Program-made: the position numbers and the translations under genes
Assembly: GCA_002869855.2 (NCBI GenBank)
Contig: NEWQ02000008.1
Coordinates: 1-64,000 of the forward strand
Origin: Nitrospira sp. CG24D
GTDB lineage: Bacteria; Nitrospirota; Nitrospiria; Nitrospirales; Nitrospiraceae
DNA: 64,000 nt
Reading direction: 5' to 3'
The notes under the pieces: generated by a model
The model's database searches: none
Told to the model about the DNA's origin: nothing
What the model saw: the letters and a program-made list of their open reading frames with translations, nothing else
Part shown: positions 15,960-24,171 of the stretch, one piece after another
How the letters are laid out: each line of letters opens with the position of its first letter
Position numbering within the stretch: the stretch's first letter is position 1

Positions 15960-18026
15960 TTACAGCGTCATGCGCATCCCGACGTAGTAGAGATGCTGGC
16001 CTTCCGGAGGCGCGACGCCTCCGACTTGTACCCGCGACTCCGTGATATTGTCGGCGCCGACATATAACTCCATCCCATTAGCCAACGTTTTGGCCAGTCG
16101 CAGGTCGAGTTGAACATTCGATGGAGCGAGCTCATTTTGGTCGCGGTCGATGCGTCCGTTTCCATTGGCGTCCGTGAATCCGAAGGATGAGAAGTAGCGC
16201 AGCCTGGTCGTGAAGGTCCATCCGTCATACTCGATGTTGGCGCGGGTTTTCCAAGTATGGCGCGACCGGCCGAAAAGATATTGGTCCGTGGTTTGGTCGC
16301 GCGCATCGACGTACATGTATCCGGTTTCAAGGTAGAGCCACGTGAGCGGCCTGATCCCCGCCTCGAGTTCGAACCCTTGGCTCCGCGTGACCGCGGTGTT
16401 GAACGGCTTTTGGCAGAAATTTTGTGCGACGCCCAGACTGGCCGCTTCTGTTGCCGAACAGGTGCCGTTGACGAATTGGATCAGATTGTTCACGTCATGT
16501 CTGAAGACCGAGGCGCCGATCTTGGCGCGTTCAAAGTAGTATTCGACATTGGCGGTATAGCTCGTCGATTTTTCAGGTGCGAGATTGGGATTGCCGACAA
16601 TCCCGAAGAACCCGCCTTCGACGAAGGAGGCGCCGAGTTCGGATAAACCAGGGGATCGGAATCCCTTGGTGTAGGAGAAGCGACCCCGGAAGTTTCCAGG
16701 TTTGAGGAGCAGCGTTGCTTGCGGGCTCCAGGCTCCTCCTGCTTCACTGTTGGTGGTGTAGCGGCTGCCGAGGACGAGATCCATCCATGGCAAGACGGAA
16801 ATTTCATCCTGGAGCCAGCCAGCCGATTCAGTCAGGCGCTTGACCGCGGAGGGCGACGAAAAGTTCAGCCCTTCGATCGACCGGATATCGTGTTCGCCGC
16901 CCAATGTCAGCAGGTTGTGTTGATCGAGTTGTCGGGTGTATTGAAATTGAGGTTCCCAGAGTGTCTGGGTGTATTTCGATACCCGGGTTTGCGCGCCGGT
17001 TCCCAGCGTATTCGTACGCGACTCATTTTGGAAGCTTTGGTAGTGACCCCACAGGCTAAAGGTCGAGACCGCATCGGGATTCCAATCCATGCGGGCGACG
17101 GTCTGGTTGCGCTCATTATTGCTAGTTGTCTGGCTTCTGGTGGATGCCGCCGTCGCTCCTCCAAGGCTGACGCGATCCTGGTCGGTGTACTTGTTGTACA
17201 GGGAGAACTTTGTGGAGTTCGAGAAGGCATAATCAAAATTGGCGCTGATATTCTTTGTCGAGTAGCGTGGTTCTCCGTTCGTGACCGGTGTGTCAGGAAT
17301 ATAGTCGACGCCATCGGCCTTCGAGACACCCGCCGAGATGAATCCGCCGAACTTGCCGTCGGCGCTTCGGAATTCCGGTGCGGCAAACGTAGTGACGGTG
17401 TTGTAACGACCGTACTGGCCGGTAATGGTTCCGCCCAGAGGTTTCGTGCCTCGCTTGGTGCGGATGTTAATCACCCCTCCGATGGCGTCGCTTCCGTACT
17501 GCACGGCGGCGGCTCCCTTGACGACCTCGATCGATTCGATATCGGGAGACGCCAGCAGATCTTCGGTAAACTGTCCCCCTTCGGTCGACCCGATCAATTC
17601 CTGTCCGTTGACGAGAAACAGCGTATGGATACTTTCGAGCCCCTGGATCTGAAACTGTTGAAAACGTCCTCCTGTCCGGCGAAATTCTATGGCCGGGACG
17701 TCTTGCAGCACCTGCCGAAGATTGGTTGCGCCGGCCTGCTCGATCATTTTTGACGTAATGCGCTCGATCTCGACGGGCGAGTCTTTCTGCGCATGCGGAG
17801 TCCAGGTTCCGGTAATGACGATGTCATCGACGTGGAGTCCGCTCTGAGGAGAAGCAACAGGTGGGAGGGCCGGATCAGCAGCCTTCGGAGAAGTATCGGG
17901 AACTGACGAAGGAGTCTCCTCGGCCGCCTGCGTATCGAACGGCGTCATCGTGTACGGGACTGTGATCGCCAGTATGGCGAGCACGGTCCGTGTAGAGATC
18001 AGAAAACCGGCTCTGTTCATATTCAT
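15960..18026 (-). CDS. TonB-dependent outer-membrane receptor
   Basis: The 688-residue product has a signal peptide, a spacer rich in P, A and S, a plug domain beginning 'DDIVITGTW' and carrying 'SIEVVKGAAAVQYGSDAIGG', and a C-terminal beta-barrel. It ends with the aromatic-rich 'LYYVGMRMTL'. Such receptors import siderophores, haem or cobalamin using TonB energy. No haem-receptor FRAP/NPNL pair was seen, so the ligand is open. The start at 18026 follows AAAGGA by 8 bases; 25 upstream codons were rejected. It is flanked on both sides by exported chelatase-like genes and belongs to the tonB-led operon. Confidence 0.92.
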   Translation of the reverse strand: MNMNRAGFLISTRTVLAILAITVPYTMTPFDTQAAEETPSSVPDTSPKAADPALPPVASPQSGLHVDDIVITGTWTPHAQKDSPVEIERITSKMIEQAGATNLRQVLQDVPAIEFRRTGGRFQQFQIQGLESIHTLFLVNGQELIGSTEGGQFTEDLLASPDIESIEVVKGAAAVQYGSDAIGGVINIRTKRGTKPLGGTITGQYGRYNTVTTFAAPEFRSADGKFGGFISAGVSKADGVDYIPDTPVTNGEPRYSTKNISANFDYAFSNSTKFSLYNKYTDQDRVSLGGATAASTRSQTTSNNERNQTVARMDWNPDAVSTFSLWGHYQSFQNESRTNTLGTGAQTRVSKYTQTLWEPQFQYTRQLDQHNLLTLGGEHDIRSIEGLNFSSPSAVKRLTESAGWLQDEISVLPWMDLVLGSRYTTNSEAGGAWSPQATLLLKPGNFRGRFSYTKGFRSPGLSELGASFVEGGFFGIVGNPNLAPEKSTSYTANVEYYFERAKIGASVFRHDVNNLIQFVNGTCSATEAASLGVAQNFCQKPFNTAVTRSQGFELEAGIRPLTWLYLETGYMYVDARDQTTDQYLFGRSRHTWKTRANIEYDGWTFTTRLRYFSSFGFTDANGNGRIDRDQNELAPSNVQLDLRLAKTLANGMELYVGADNITESRVQVGGVAPPEGQHLYYVGMRMTL

Positions 18027-18139
18027 CCGATGCGTCCTTTGCATTAAGAAGATGGCAGTGTGAGTGCGAAATCGGCGGCCGTCGGCAGGCGGAGCGGTCA
18101 TGGCGTCAACCCGCTTCTCTTGCTGAGGCGTCGATCGTC

Positions 18140-19831
18140 CTAGGGTTGTGCAATGCGTCGTTGTTCAGTGTCATGTGGGATCAGTTCGGCGGTGAGTCGC
18201 CGGACACCGTCCTCCAGCCAGCGAGTCAAGACGGGATCGACCAATCCTTTCTCGTTCATCTCGTAGGTCAATCCTTTCAGCATGGCTTTGTAGGGACCGG
18301 ATCCGTAGAGGCGGTTGGCGATGACGAGGACCCGCCCGTTCTTTCCCGCGGTTTCGATCGCGGCGCGTGCTGTGGCGACGGTTTGTTCACGCTCTTTGGG
18401 CCAGTCCTCCCGGACTGTCAGTGCTCTCACGTCCTTGAGTTTGGCGCAGTGGGGATCTTGCCGAAGCCGCTCGATGTTCTGGTTCATGACGGCCAGCCAT
18501 TGGTCGTTGCCCTCGTCGGTGCCTTCTCCATGTGCGATAAGCAAGACGGTTTCATTGGCGGGGTCCGTGCTCATTTCGGCGATGCGTTTGTGGAGAACCT
18601 GCGCAATAGCAGGGTTTTGCTCATACCCGCCGAACGTGGAGAAAAGAGCGGCCGTTCTGACTTGAGGAGGGGCCTCGGCCGCATGATCGTGTCTGCCCCT
18701 GTGGTCGGATTCAGGTGCATACTCAGCAAGGCCGAGAATGTAGTCCGTGAGCGATTTCATATGATGATTCAAGGCGTACATCCGTACGAAGACAATCCGT
18801 CTGACTCCCCGCTGTTCGAGGCGAGAGACGGCGTCCTGAATGATGTGCGGGTCACCCATTCCATAGGCTATTTCGATAGGGTATTGAGACCTGAGCGGTT
18901 GGATGGCCGATTCCACGGCGTCGTTCCAGGGTTGAGTCGATCCGTGTGGCATGATGACGACCCCCAGTGAAGCGGCCGAGAGCGGTGTTTCCCGATTCGC
19001 CGTTTTCTTCAACCACAGCAGGGCATTCGGATGCGGAAGCAATTCGTTCGGCTTATACACGACCTGTGTCTGCTTGAATTGGCCGCCCAGCCAGCTGGTC
19101 AGAGACATGGCCGTATCAAATTTGGGGCCGATGGATACCGGCACAAGTAGGGTACGGCCTTGTTTGGCGATGTGAGCAAGGAGGCGGGATTTGATCTCTC
19201 TATTGTTCTGCTCGGCATTGTCTGCGGCGCGGTCGTAGTAAATGACGGTTTCCGCATCGCGAAAGTCTTTGTAGCGTTTGACGTACCCGAGCAACTTGTC
19301 TACATCGGCTTTCAAGGCTATCGCACTGGCTTCATCCATGGCGCCGGCGCCGACGAGAATGAGTCGTTCCGACTCGGCCTGCTCGCTCAGGGCCTCGACC
19401 CGATCAAGCACGATCTGGCCGATGAGATAGTCATGAGCCATGGTCGGCGCCCATCGGACGGGCAGTCCTCCGGTGTAGGCGGGCACAAGCGGCTTGATTC
19501 GCATAAGTATAGGGTCAGCTTCGGATAAAAAAAGCGGAATGGTGACGATTTCGGTGGCTCCGGCTTGCTTCAACTCCTGCGCGGCTCGTGAGAGATACAC
19601 CGCGTATTCACCGTCAACGCCTGTATAGTCACGGCCGACCAATCCAAGCGCAGCCGGATACGATTTCTTAAACTCCTCGACGAGGGTTCGGACTTCTTGA
19701 TTGCCGAGAAATCCGCGATCTGGAGCGACGACAAGAAAGCCGACTTGCGAGGGCGTTGCGGCATTCGCCGGCGTTCCGCTCGCGCAGAGCATCACGAGTG
19801 CGGCGATGACGGACAGTTTGTGTAGGAACAT
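18140..19831 (-). CDS. Exported double CbiX-like protein, half degenerate
   Basis: The 563-residue product has a signal peptide ('LVMLCASGTPANA') and four CbiX-like lobes in two halves. The first half lacks the active histidines ('FLVVAPDRGF', 'PLFLSEADP', 'LILVGAGAM'). The second half has them ('VIMPHGSTQPW', 'RMYALNHHMKS', 'LLIAHGEGTDE'). This looks like a pseudo-chelatase fused to a potentially active one. The start at 19831 is supported by AAAGGA 8 bases upstream. It begins 16 bases after tonB and is followed by the receptor gene. The substrate is unknown; a tetrapyrrole- or metal-handling role in the periplasm is an inference. Confidence 0.75.
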   Translation of the reverse strand: MFLHKLSVIAALVMLCASGTPANAATPSQVGFLVVAPDRGFLGNQEVRTLVEEFKKSYPAALGLVGRDYTGVDGEYAVYLSRAAQELKQAGATEIVTIPLFLSEADPILMRIKPLVPAYTGGLPVRWAPTMAHDYLIGQIVLDRVEALSEQAESERLILVGAGAMDEASAIALKADVDKLLGYVKRYKDFRDAETVIYYDRAADNAEQNNREIKSRLLAHIAKQGRTLLVPVSIGPKFDTAMSLTSWLGGQFKQTQVVYKPNELLPHPNALLWLKKTANRETPLSAASLGVVIMPHGSTQPWNDAVESAIQPLRSQYPIEIAYGMGDPHIIQDAVSRLEQRGVRRIVFVRMYALNHHMKSLTDYILGLAEYAPESDHRGRHDHAAEAPPQVRTAALFSTFGGYEQNPAIAQVLHKRIAEMSTDPANETVLLIAHGEGTDEGNDQWLAVMNQNIERLRQDPHCAKLKDVRALTVREDWPKEREQTVATARAAIETAGKNGRVLVIANRLYGSGPYKAMLKGLTYEMNEKGLVDPVLTRWLEDGVRRLTAELIPHDTEQRRIAQP

Positions 19832-19847
19832 AGAGTGTGTCCTTTCT

Positions 19848-21005
19848 TCAGTGTTCCAGGTGGTAGAGAACAGGGATATAGACTTCGATATGAGATTGAC
19901 CGAGCTCATGTTGGAGATGGATGGGAGTGGCGCGATGCATGAGGTTCAGCGCGTCTTGATCCAGGGAGGCAAAGCCAGAGCTTTCAGCCACGACTGCACT
20001 GAGTAACCGGCCGTCGTCTCCTATCGTGGCATGCACCACCACTTTTCCTTCCCATCCCTGCATGGCCGCGAGGCGCGGATAGGCTTGCAGGCTTTTGATC
20101 TTTCGCTTGAGCAGATCCTTCAGCCAGCCAAAGTCTGATCGAGCGGGAATGGCTCTGGTGATGGGTGGATGTCCGATAGCTACGATCGCATGCAGGGCAT
20201 CAGGGGGGCCTGCTTCGCCTGTCTGTGCGGCAGCTGAGGAGTTCCCGGATTCCGTGCCGCGTATTGTGGTATCTGCAGAAGATGAATTCGCCTCTGCCGT
20301 TGCTGCGCGATTGCCCTGAGACGAAGATGGCGGATGTTCAAAATGGGAGGAAGCGCTGCTAGTCGATTCAGTCGATGCCTGCGCCTGGCTCTCTCCCTGC
20401 GCGGCGGGAGGTTCTTGATGGGTTGTAATGGATTGCGTTACGCGAGTGAGCGTGGGTTCAATCGACCGTTCAATCACGTGAGGAGAATGCTGAGTAGTAG
20501 GAACAGGGGCTTCGTTGACCACGGGACTGTTTTCAATACGCTGCTCAATGGGTCGAGAGGTGATGACAGGAGTGGATGCGTGAACTGCGGTGGATGACAC
20601 GATGTCCTGTTCGATTCGAGTGACGGGGGTGGATTCGATCAGTGGTTGATGTATGGTCGCGGGGGGGCTGTCGGTAGGTGGCTTGACCGCTCGTGATTGT
20701 GAGGCGGCGGGTTCGTGATGCGGGCGTGCCGCTGCCGATGCGGTTGGTGCCGCGGCGGCGGTGCGTTGGCCAGCAGAAGGCGCGTCAGCGATATCCGCAG
20801 AGCTTTGGAGGAGGAGCTCCATGCGGTACGCCGGCGGCGGGAGTTCCGGAAGGTCGCGGAGAACCCCAGCTGCCGTGGCGACAATAATGGCATGCACGCA
20901 GAGGGATACTCCCCAGGCCGATGTGAGCCGGCGAGGCTGATCGATCGAATAGCCGAGCGGGACTGAAAGATCGTGGCTGGAGGGTAAGGCCAACATATGC
21001 TCCAT
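19848..21005 (-). CDS. tonB: TonB energy transducer (first copy)
   Basis: TonB couples the proton motive force to outer-membrane receptors. The 385-residue protein has one N-terminal membrane helix ('WGVSLCVHAIIVATAAGVL'), a long low-complexity P/S/T/A/Q-rich periplasmic linker, and a C-terminal TonB domain ('LQAYPRLAAMQGWEGKVVVH', 'ESSGFASLDQDALNLMHRA'). No exbB or exbD is next to it; a set with its own tonB lies at 32.5-34.3 kb. A Fur-box-like site begins 3 bases upstream of the ATG. A second in-frame ATG at 20996 is an alternative start. It heads a seven-gene operon running to 13584. Confidence 0.9.
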   Translation of the reverse strand: MEHMLALPSSHDLSVPLGYSIDQPRRLTSAWGVSLCVHAIIVATAAGVLRDLPELPPPAYRMELLLQSSADIADAPSAGQRTAAAAPTASAAARPHHEPAASQSRAVKPPTDSPPATIHQPLIESTPVTRIEQDIVSSTAVHASTPVITSRPIEQRIENSPVVNEAPVPTTQHSPHVIERSIEPTLTRVTQSITTHQEPPAAQGESQAQASTESTSSASSHFEHPPSSSQGNRAATAEANSSSADTTIRGTESGNSSAAAQTGEAGPPDALHAIVAIGHPPITRAIPARSDFGWLKDLLKRKIKSLQAYPRLAAMQGWEGKVVVHATIGDDGRLLSAVVAESSGFASLDQDALNLMHRATPIHLQHELGQSHIEVYIPVLYHLEH

Positions 21006-21008
21006 GGA

Positions 21009-21023
21009 TGATAATTATTCTCA
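21009..21023 (-). promoter_or_regulatory. Fur-box-like operator of the tonB-led operon
   Basis: The + strand sequence TGATAATTATTCTCA matches the 7-1-7 Fur consensus TGATAATNATTATCA at 13 of 14 defined positions. It lies just upstream of the tonB start codon. A fur gene is in the same island, so iron repression of the operon is expected. Confidence 0.75.
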
Positions 21024-21052
21024 AAATCATATACCGCAAACAGCGCGCTCGT

Positions 21053-21083
21053 GAACATGTTCGATCTCCTGATAAACATGTTT
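21053..21083. promoter_or_regulatory. Pair of AACATGTT palindromes 21 bp apart upstream of tonB
   Basis: GAACATGTTC (21053-21062) and AAACATGTTT (21074-21083) are perfect 10-bp palindromes whose centres are 21 bases apart, two helical turns. They lie about 30-60 bases upstream of the Fur-box-like site, where an activator of the tonB operon could bind. The regulator is unknown. Confidence 0.5.
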
Positions 21084-21140
21084 ACTTTCCTGACGGGAGA
21101 AAGATGGCTCTAATCGTAGGAGACCTGTCCCGAAGAGTCT

Positions 21141-22313
21141 CTATCGGCCAGGAGCGCGCAATGCCGCGGCTACTGACAAGCGGGCAGCCCGAATCGCCGG
21201 AGGAATTCCGCCGACCATGCTGATGCCCAGTGCAAACCCCATTGTGGCCAGCGCGGATGTGGGAGTCAGTGTCAGGCGAAAGGCGAGTTCTGAAAAGGTG
21301 CTGAAGTTCATTGTCGAGAGGGTGACAAACTGTAATGCCATGCCACCTCCGATAGCCAGCAGACCGGCTAAGGCTCCGAGCATCAGGGACTCGAACAATA
21401 ATGCCGAGAGAATTTGGCGTGGCCGGAATCCCAGCGCCCTCAGCATCCCGATTTCCCTTGTGCGCGAAGCGACGGCTCCGTACATGGTCATGGTGCCTCC
21501 CAGGACAGCGCCCACGGCAAAGATGAAGGTGAAGGTGAAGCCCAGGAGGCGAATGAAGGTGGCCATCGTCATCGATTTTTCGCGGTAGTAATCGCGTTCC
21601 CGTTTCACCTGCAGCAGGAGCCTGGTATCCGCCGCGATGGCGTCATCTATAGATTGAAACGCCGATGAGCTGGAGAGGCGCAGGGTGAGCGACGAATAGG
21701 AGTCCCGTCCATACGCGGACATGAGTTGGTCAACGTCGCCCCAAATCTCGGACTCGAAGGCTGTTCCCTGTGACTCCGTGATGCCGACGACGAGCCAGTC
21801 CCGTTTCCCGATACGCAGATGAGTGCCGATACCGTCACGGAGAAATCGTGTGGCGATTTGAGTGCCGATGACGATTTCAGTCGTGCCGGGTTGCCAGGTG
21901 CGACCCTGTCTCAGACGAACCTGTGGCCGCAGCCTGAATGCGTCCGGCCGTGTACCTCGGACCACCACATTTGCAGGAGTCTCGGCCCCACTTTTTGCAA
22001 GGCTGATCAAGACGACCAATTCGGGAATAGCCAGGGGTTCGCCGCCAGACGTGTGCGCGATGTCAGCGAGCGTGCGCACGATATGCGCTTGATCGCGGTA
22101 GATCCCGCTCGCGATCTCCGTGGTTGCGCCTTTCCGCAGCAGCAGCACGTTATCCGGTGAACCGCTTTCGATCAATGCCCGGTTCAATCCATTTCCAAGC
22201 ATGAGGACCGCCAGCAGGATCAGGCTGACCAGTGCCAGCCCCCCGATGGTCAGCCCTGCCGTGCTGCTCCGCACCCAGACGTTTCGAAGACTATAGGCCA
22301 AGAGAAGTTTCAT
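21141..22313 (-). CDS. ABC transporter permease, MacB/FtsX type (second)
   Basis: The 390-residue inner-membrane protein has one N-terminal helix, a periplasmic MacB-like domain of about 200 residues, and three C-terminal helices in the FtsX-like fold, with 'RTREIGMLRALGFRPRQIL' before the second helix. This is the 4-helix topology of MacB-type permeases. It is the last gene of the AraC-adaptor-ATPase-permease-permease operon, 11 bases after its paralogue. MacB-type systems extrude substrates across the envelope rather than import them. The substrate is unknown; siderophore, haem or lipid-like molecules are possible. Confidence 0.88.
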   Translation of the reverse strand: MKLLLAYSLRNVWVRSSTAGLTIGGLALVSLILLAVLMLGNGLNRALIESGSPDNVLLLRKGATTEIASGIYRDQAHIVRTLADIAHTSGGEPLAIPELVVLISLAKSGAETPANVVVRGTRPDAFRLRPQVRLRQGRTWQPGTTEIVIGTQIATRFLRDGIGTHLRIGKRDWLVVGITESQGTAFESEIWGDVDQLMSAYGRDSYSSLTLRLSSSSAFQSIDDAIAADTRLLLQVKRERDYYREKSMTMATFIRLLGFTFTFIFAVGAVLGGTMTMYGAVASRTREIGMLRALGFRPRQILSALLFESLMLGALAGLLAIGGGMALQFVTLSTMNFSTFSELAFRLTLTPTSALATMGFALGISMVGGIPPAIRAARLSVAAALRAPGR

Positions 22314-22324
22314 GGGTCAGGATC

Positions 22325-23494
22325 CTATCCGGCGTTATGCAAGTCCTCCGCGATCTTGTCGCGCATGAGTGCAAGGATGGGAAATACCGCTGCGCAGACG
22401 GCGATGCACAGCGTGATGGAAGCGCTCAACAGCAAGGTGCTCGGATATAGGGTCAGATGTTGGAAAAAGTTCCCCAGTTTGGCGGCGACGAGCACACCAT
22501 AGAAGTGCGAGGCGGGGATGGTGATGGCGATGCCCAGAGCCGAGCCTATCCCTGCAATGAGCAGCGCTTCTCCCGTGACCAAACCTGCCAGGTGGCTTGG
22601 CCGAAATCCGAGCGTCCGCAGTACGGCCAATTCCTTCGTGCGCTCGCGCACGGCCATCACGAGGGTATTGGCGAGCACGAGCAAGGTGACGCCGTTGAGT
22701 ATGATCGCCAGAAGCTTCAGTGCACTGATAATGGCTCCCGACATGGCGACGAATCCGGCTTGAAACGCTTGCTCGGTTTCCGTTCTGGTCTCCGAGGTGG
22801 AATTGGAAAATTCCGCATCCACCGATCGGCTCACACGTCCGGCGAGGGAGGGATCGGCAATACGGACGACGTACCAGCCGACCGTGCCGGCCCGATCGGG
22901 GTCTATTTGCTGCCGGCGTTCGTTCATGTAATCCCAGCGCAGGAGCATCCAGGTCTCATCCGTGGCGGCGTCGGCCCCGCGATAGATCCCGCGCACGACG
23001 AATTCCCAGTCCCCGGGATAGAGTGTCCCTTTGAGCGCGATGACATCTCCGACTTTCCACCCATAGAGAGCGGCCAGTCGGCGACCGATCAGGCATCCCC
23101 TTCGATCGCTGAGAAAGGCCTGGCGCTCGTCCGCTGGTACCGACAGTTCGGTGTGAAGGTCCAAAAACGAGGCCGGTTCGACGGCGAACTGAGGGAAAAA
23201 TCCTTTGGCGTCTCGGTAGACTCCCCCGAACCAGTTGGCGTAGGTGACGCCGGTCACTCCATCCAGCGCGGCGATACGGTCTCGATAGGCGAGCGGAAGA
23301 TGAATGGACAGCGATGCGGCATGGCGAGTGATCAGTCTGTTCGGTACCGAGGCCTCGACGCCTGCGTACCAGGCACGGACCGTCGTGACGATAAGGTTGA
23401 AGGCAAGGATGACAGTGGCGATGCCGAGCGCGGTCAGCACGACGCGCAGGGGATGCCGCCGAAGATTGCGAACGATCAATGCCCCAAGCGTCAT
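22325..23494 (-). CDS. ABC transporter permease, MacB/FtsX type (first)
   Basis: The 389-residue protein shares the layout of the downstream permease: N-terminal helix, large periplasmic domain, three C-terminal helices, with 'RTKELAVLRTLGFRPSHLAG' before the FtsX core. The two probably form a heterodimer with the ATPase encoded just upstream. The start overlaps the ATPase stop by 4 bases, so translation is coupled. The operon context with an HlyD-type adaptor indicates an exporter. Confidence 0.88.
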   Translation of the reverse strand: MTLGALIVRNLRRHPLRVVLTALGIATVILAFNLIVTTVRAWYAGVEASVPNRLITRHAASLSIHLPLAYRDRIAALDGVTGVTYANWFGGVYRDAKGFFPQFAVEPASFLDLHTELSVPADERQAFLSDRRGCLIGRRLAALYGWKVGDVIALKGTLYPGDWEFVVRGIYRGADAATDETWMLLRWDYMNERRQQIDPDRAGTVGWYVVRIADPSLAGRVSRSVDAEFSNSTSETRTETEQAFQAGFVAMSGAIISALKLLAIILNGVTLLVLANTLVMAVRERTKELAVLRTLGFRPSHLAGLVTGEALLIAGIGSALGIAITIPASHFYGVLVAAKLGNFFQHLTLYPSTLLLSASITLCIAVCAAVFPILALMRDKIAEDLHNAG

Positions 23495-24171
23495 GAGCTC
23501 GCCACCGTTCCTTTATCGAAATGGAGGGTTTCTTGAGCATATTCGGCGGCCCGCGGATCGTGGGTCACCATGAGGATTGTCTTGTTGAGTTCCCGATGCA
23601 GCCGTGAGAGGAGCGCCATGACGGATTCGGCTGCGGTTCGATCGAGATTCCCGGTGGGCTCATCGGCCAATAAGATCGTGGGGTCACTGACGATGGCGCG
23701 CGCGATCCCGACGCGTTGTTCCTGCCCCCCTGACAACTGACGGGGATAATGATGGATCCGGTCCTTCAACCCGACAAGGCCGAGGGCCGCCTGGACATGC
23801 TTGACACGTTCTTGTCGTGTGAGTGTGCTCAGCAGCAGCGGCAGTTCCACGTTTTCCGATGCGGTCAACACCGGAATAAGATTGTAGAACTGGAAGACGA
23901 AACCGATGTGCCGCGCCCGCCATCGGGCGAGATCCGATTCTCCTTGCTGCGAGACGGCAAGACCGGCTGCGCGGATGGTTCCCTGGGTTGGACGGTCTAG
24001 TCCGGCGACCAGATTGAGAATCGTGGTCTTGCCGGATCCGGATGGGCCCATGATCGCAAGAAATCGCCCCGGTGGCACAGACAGGCTGAAATCTTTGAGA
24101 ACCGGGATTTCTTGTTCCCCTCGAAAATAGGATTTGGTGACACGTTGGAATTCAACAACCGGGGGGGTCAT
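23491..24171 (-). CDS. ABC transporter ATP-binding protein, MacB/LolD type
   Basis: The 226-residue ATPase has all expected motifs: Walker A 'GPSGSGKTT', signature 'LSGGQEQR', Walker B 'ILLADEPTGNLD' and the switch 'VTHDPRAAEYA'. It powers the two FtsX-type permeases encoded downstream. It overlaps the adaptor gene and the first permease gene by 4 bases each, so the set is tightly coupled. Length and motif spacing are normal for the family. Confidence 0.92.
   Translation of the reverse strand: MTPPVVEFQRVTKSYFRGEQEIPVLKDFSLSVPPGRFLAIMGPSGSGKTTILNLVAGLDRPTQGTIRAAGLAVSQQGESDLARWRARHIGFVFQFYNLIPVLTASENVELPLLLSTLTRQERVKHVQAALGLVGLKDRIHHYPRQLSGGQEQRVGIARAIVSDPTILLADEPTGNLDRTAAESVMALLSRLHRELNKTILMVTHDPRAAEYAQETLHFDKGTVASS

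Noticed and set aside
16719..17753. 344-residue open frame opposite the TonB-dependent receptor
   Set aside because: Antisense to a receptor with a clear plug and barrel; no independent signs of coding.
17600..18026. TonB-dependent receptor as a dedicated haem receptor
   Set aside because: No FRAP/NPNL-type haem motif was seen; the ligand is left open despite the nearby chelatase-like proteins.
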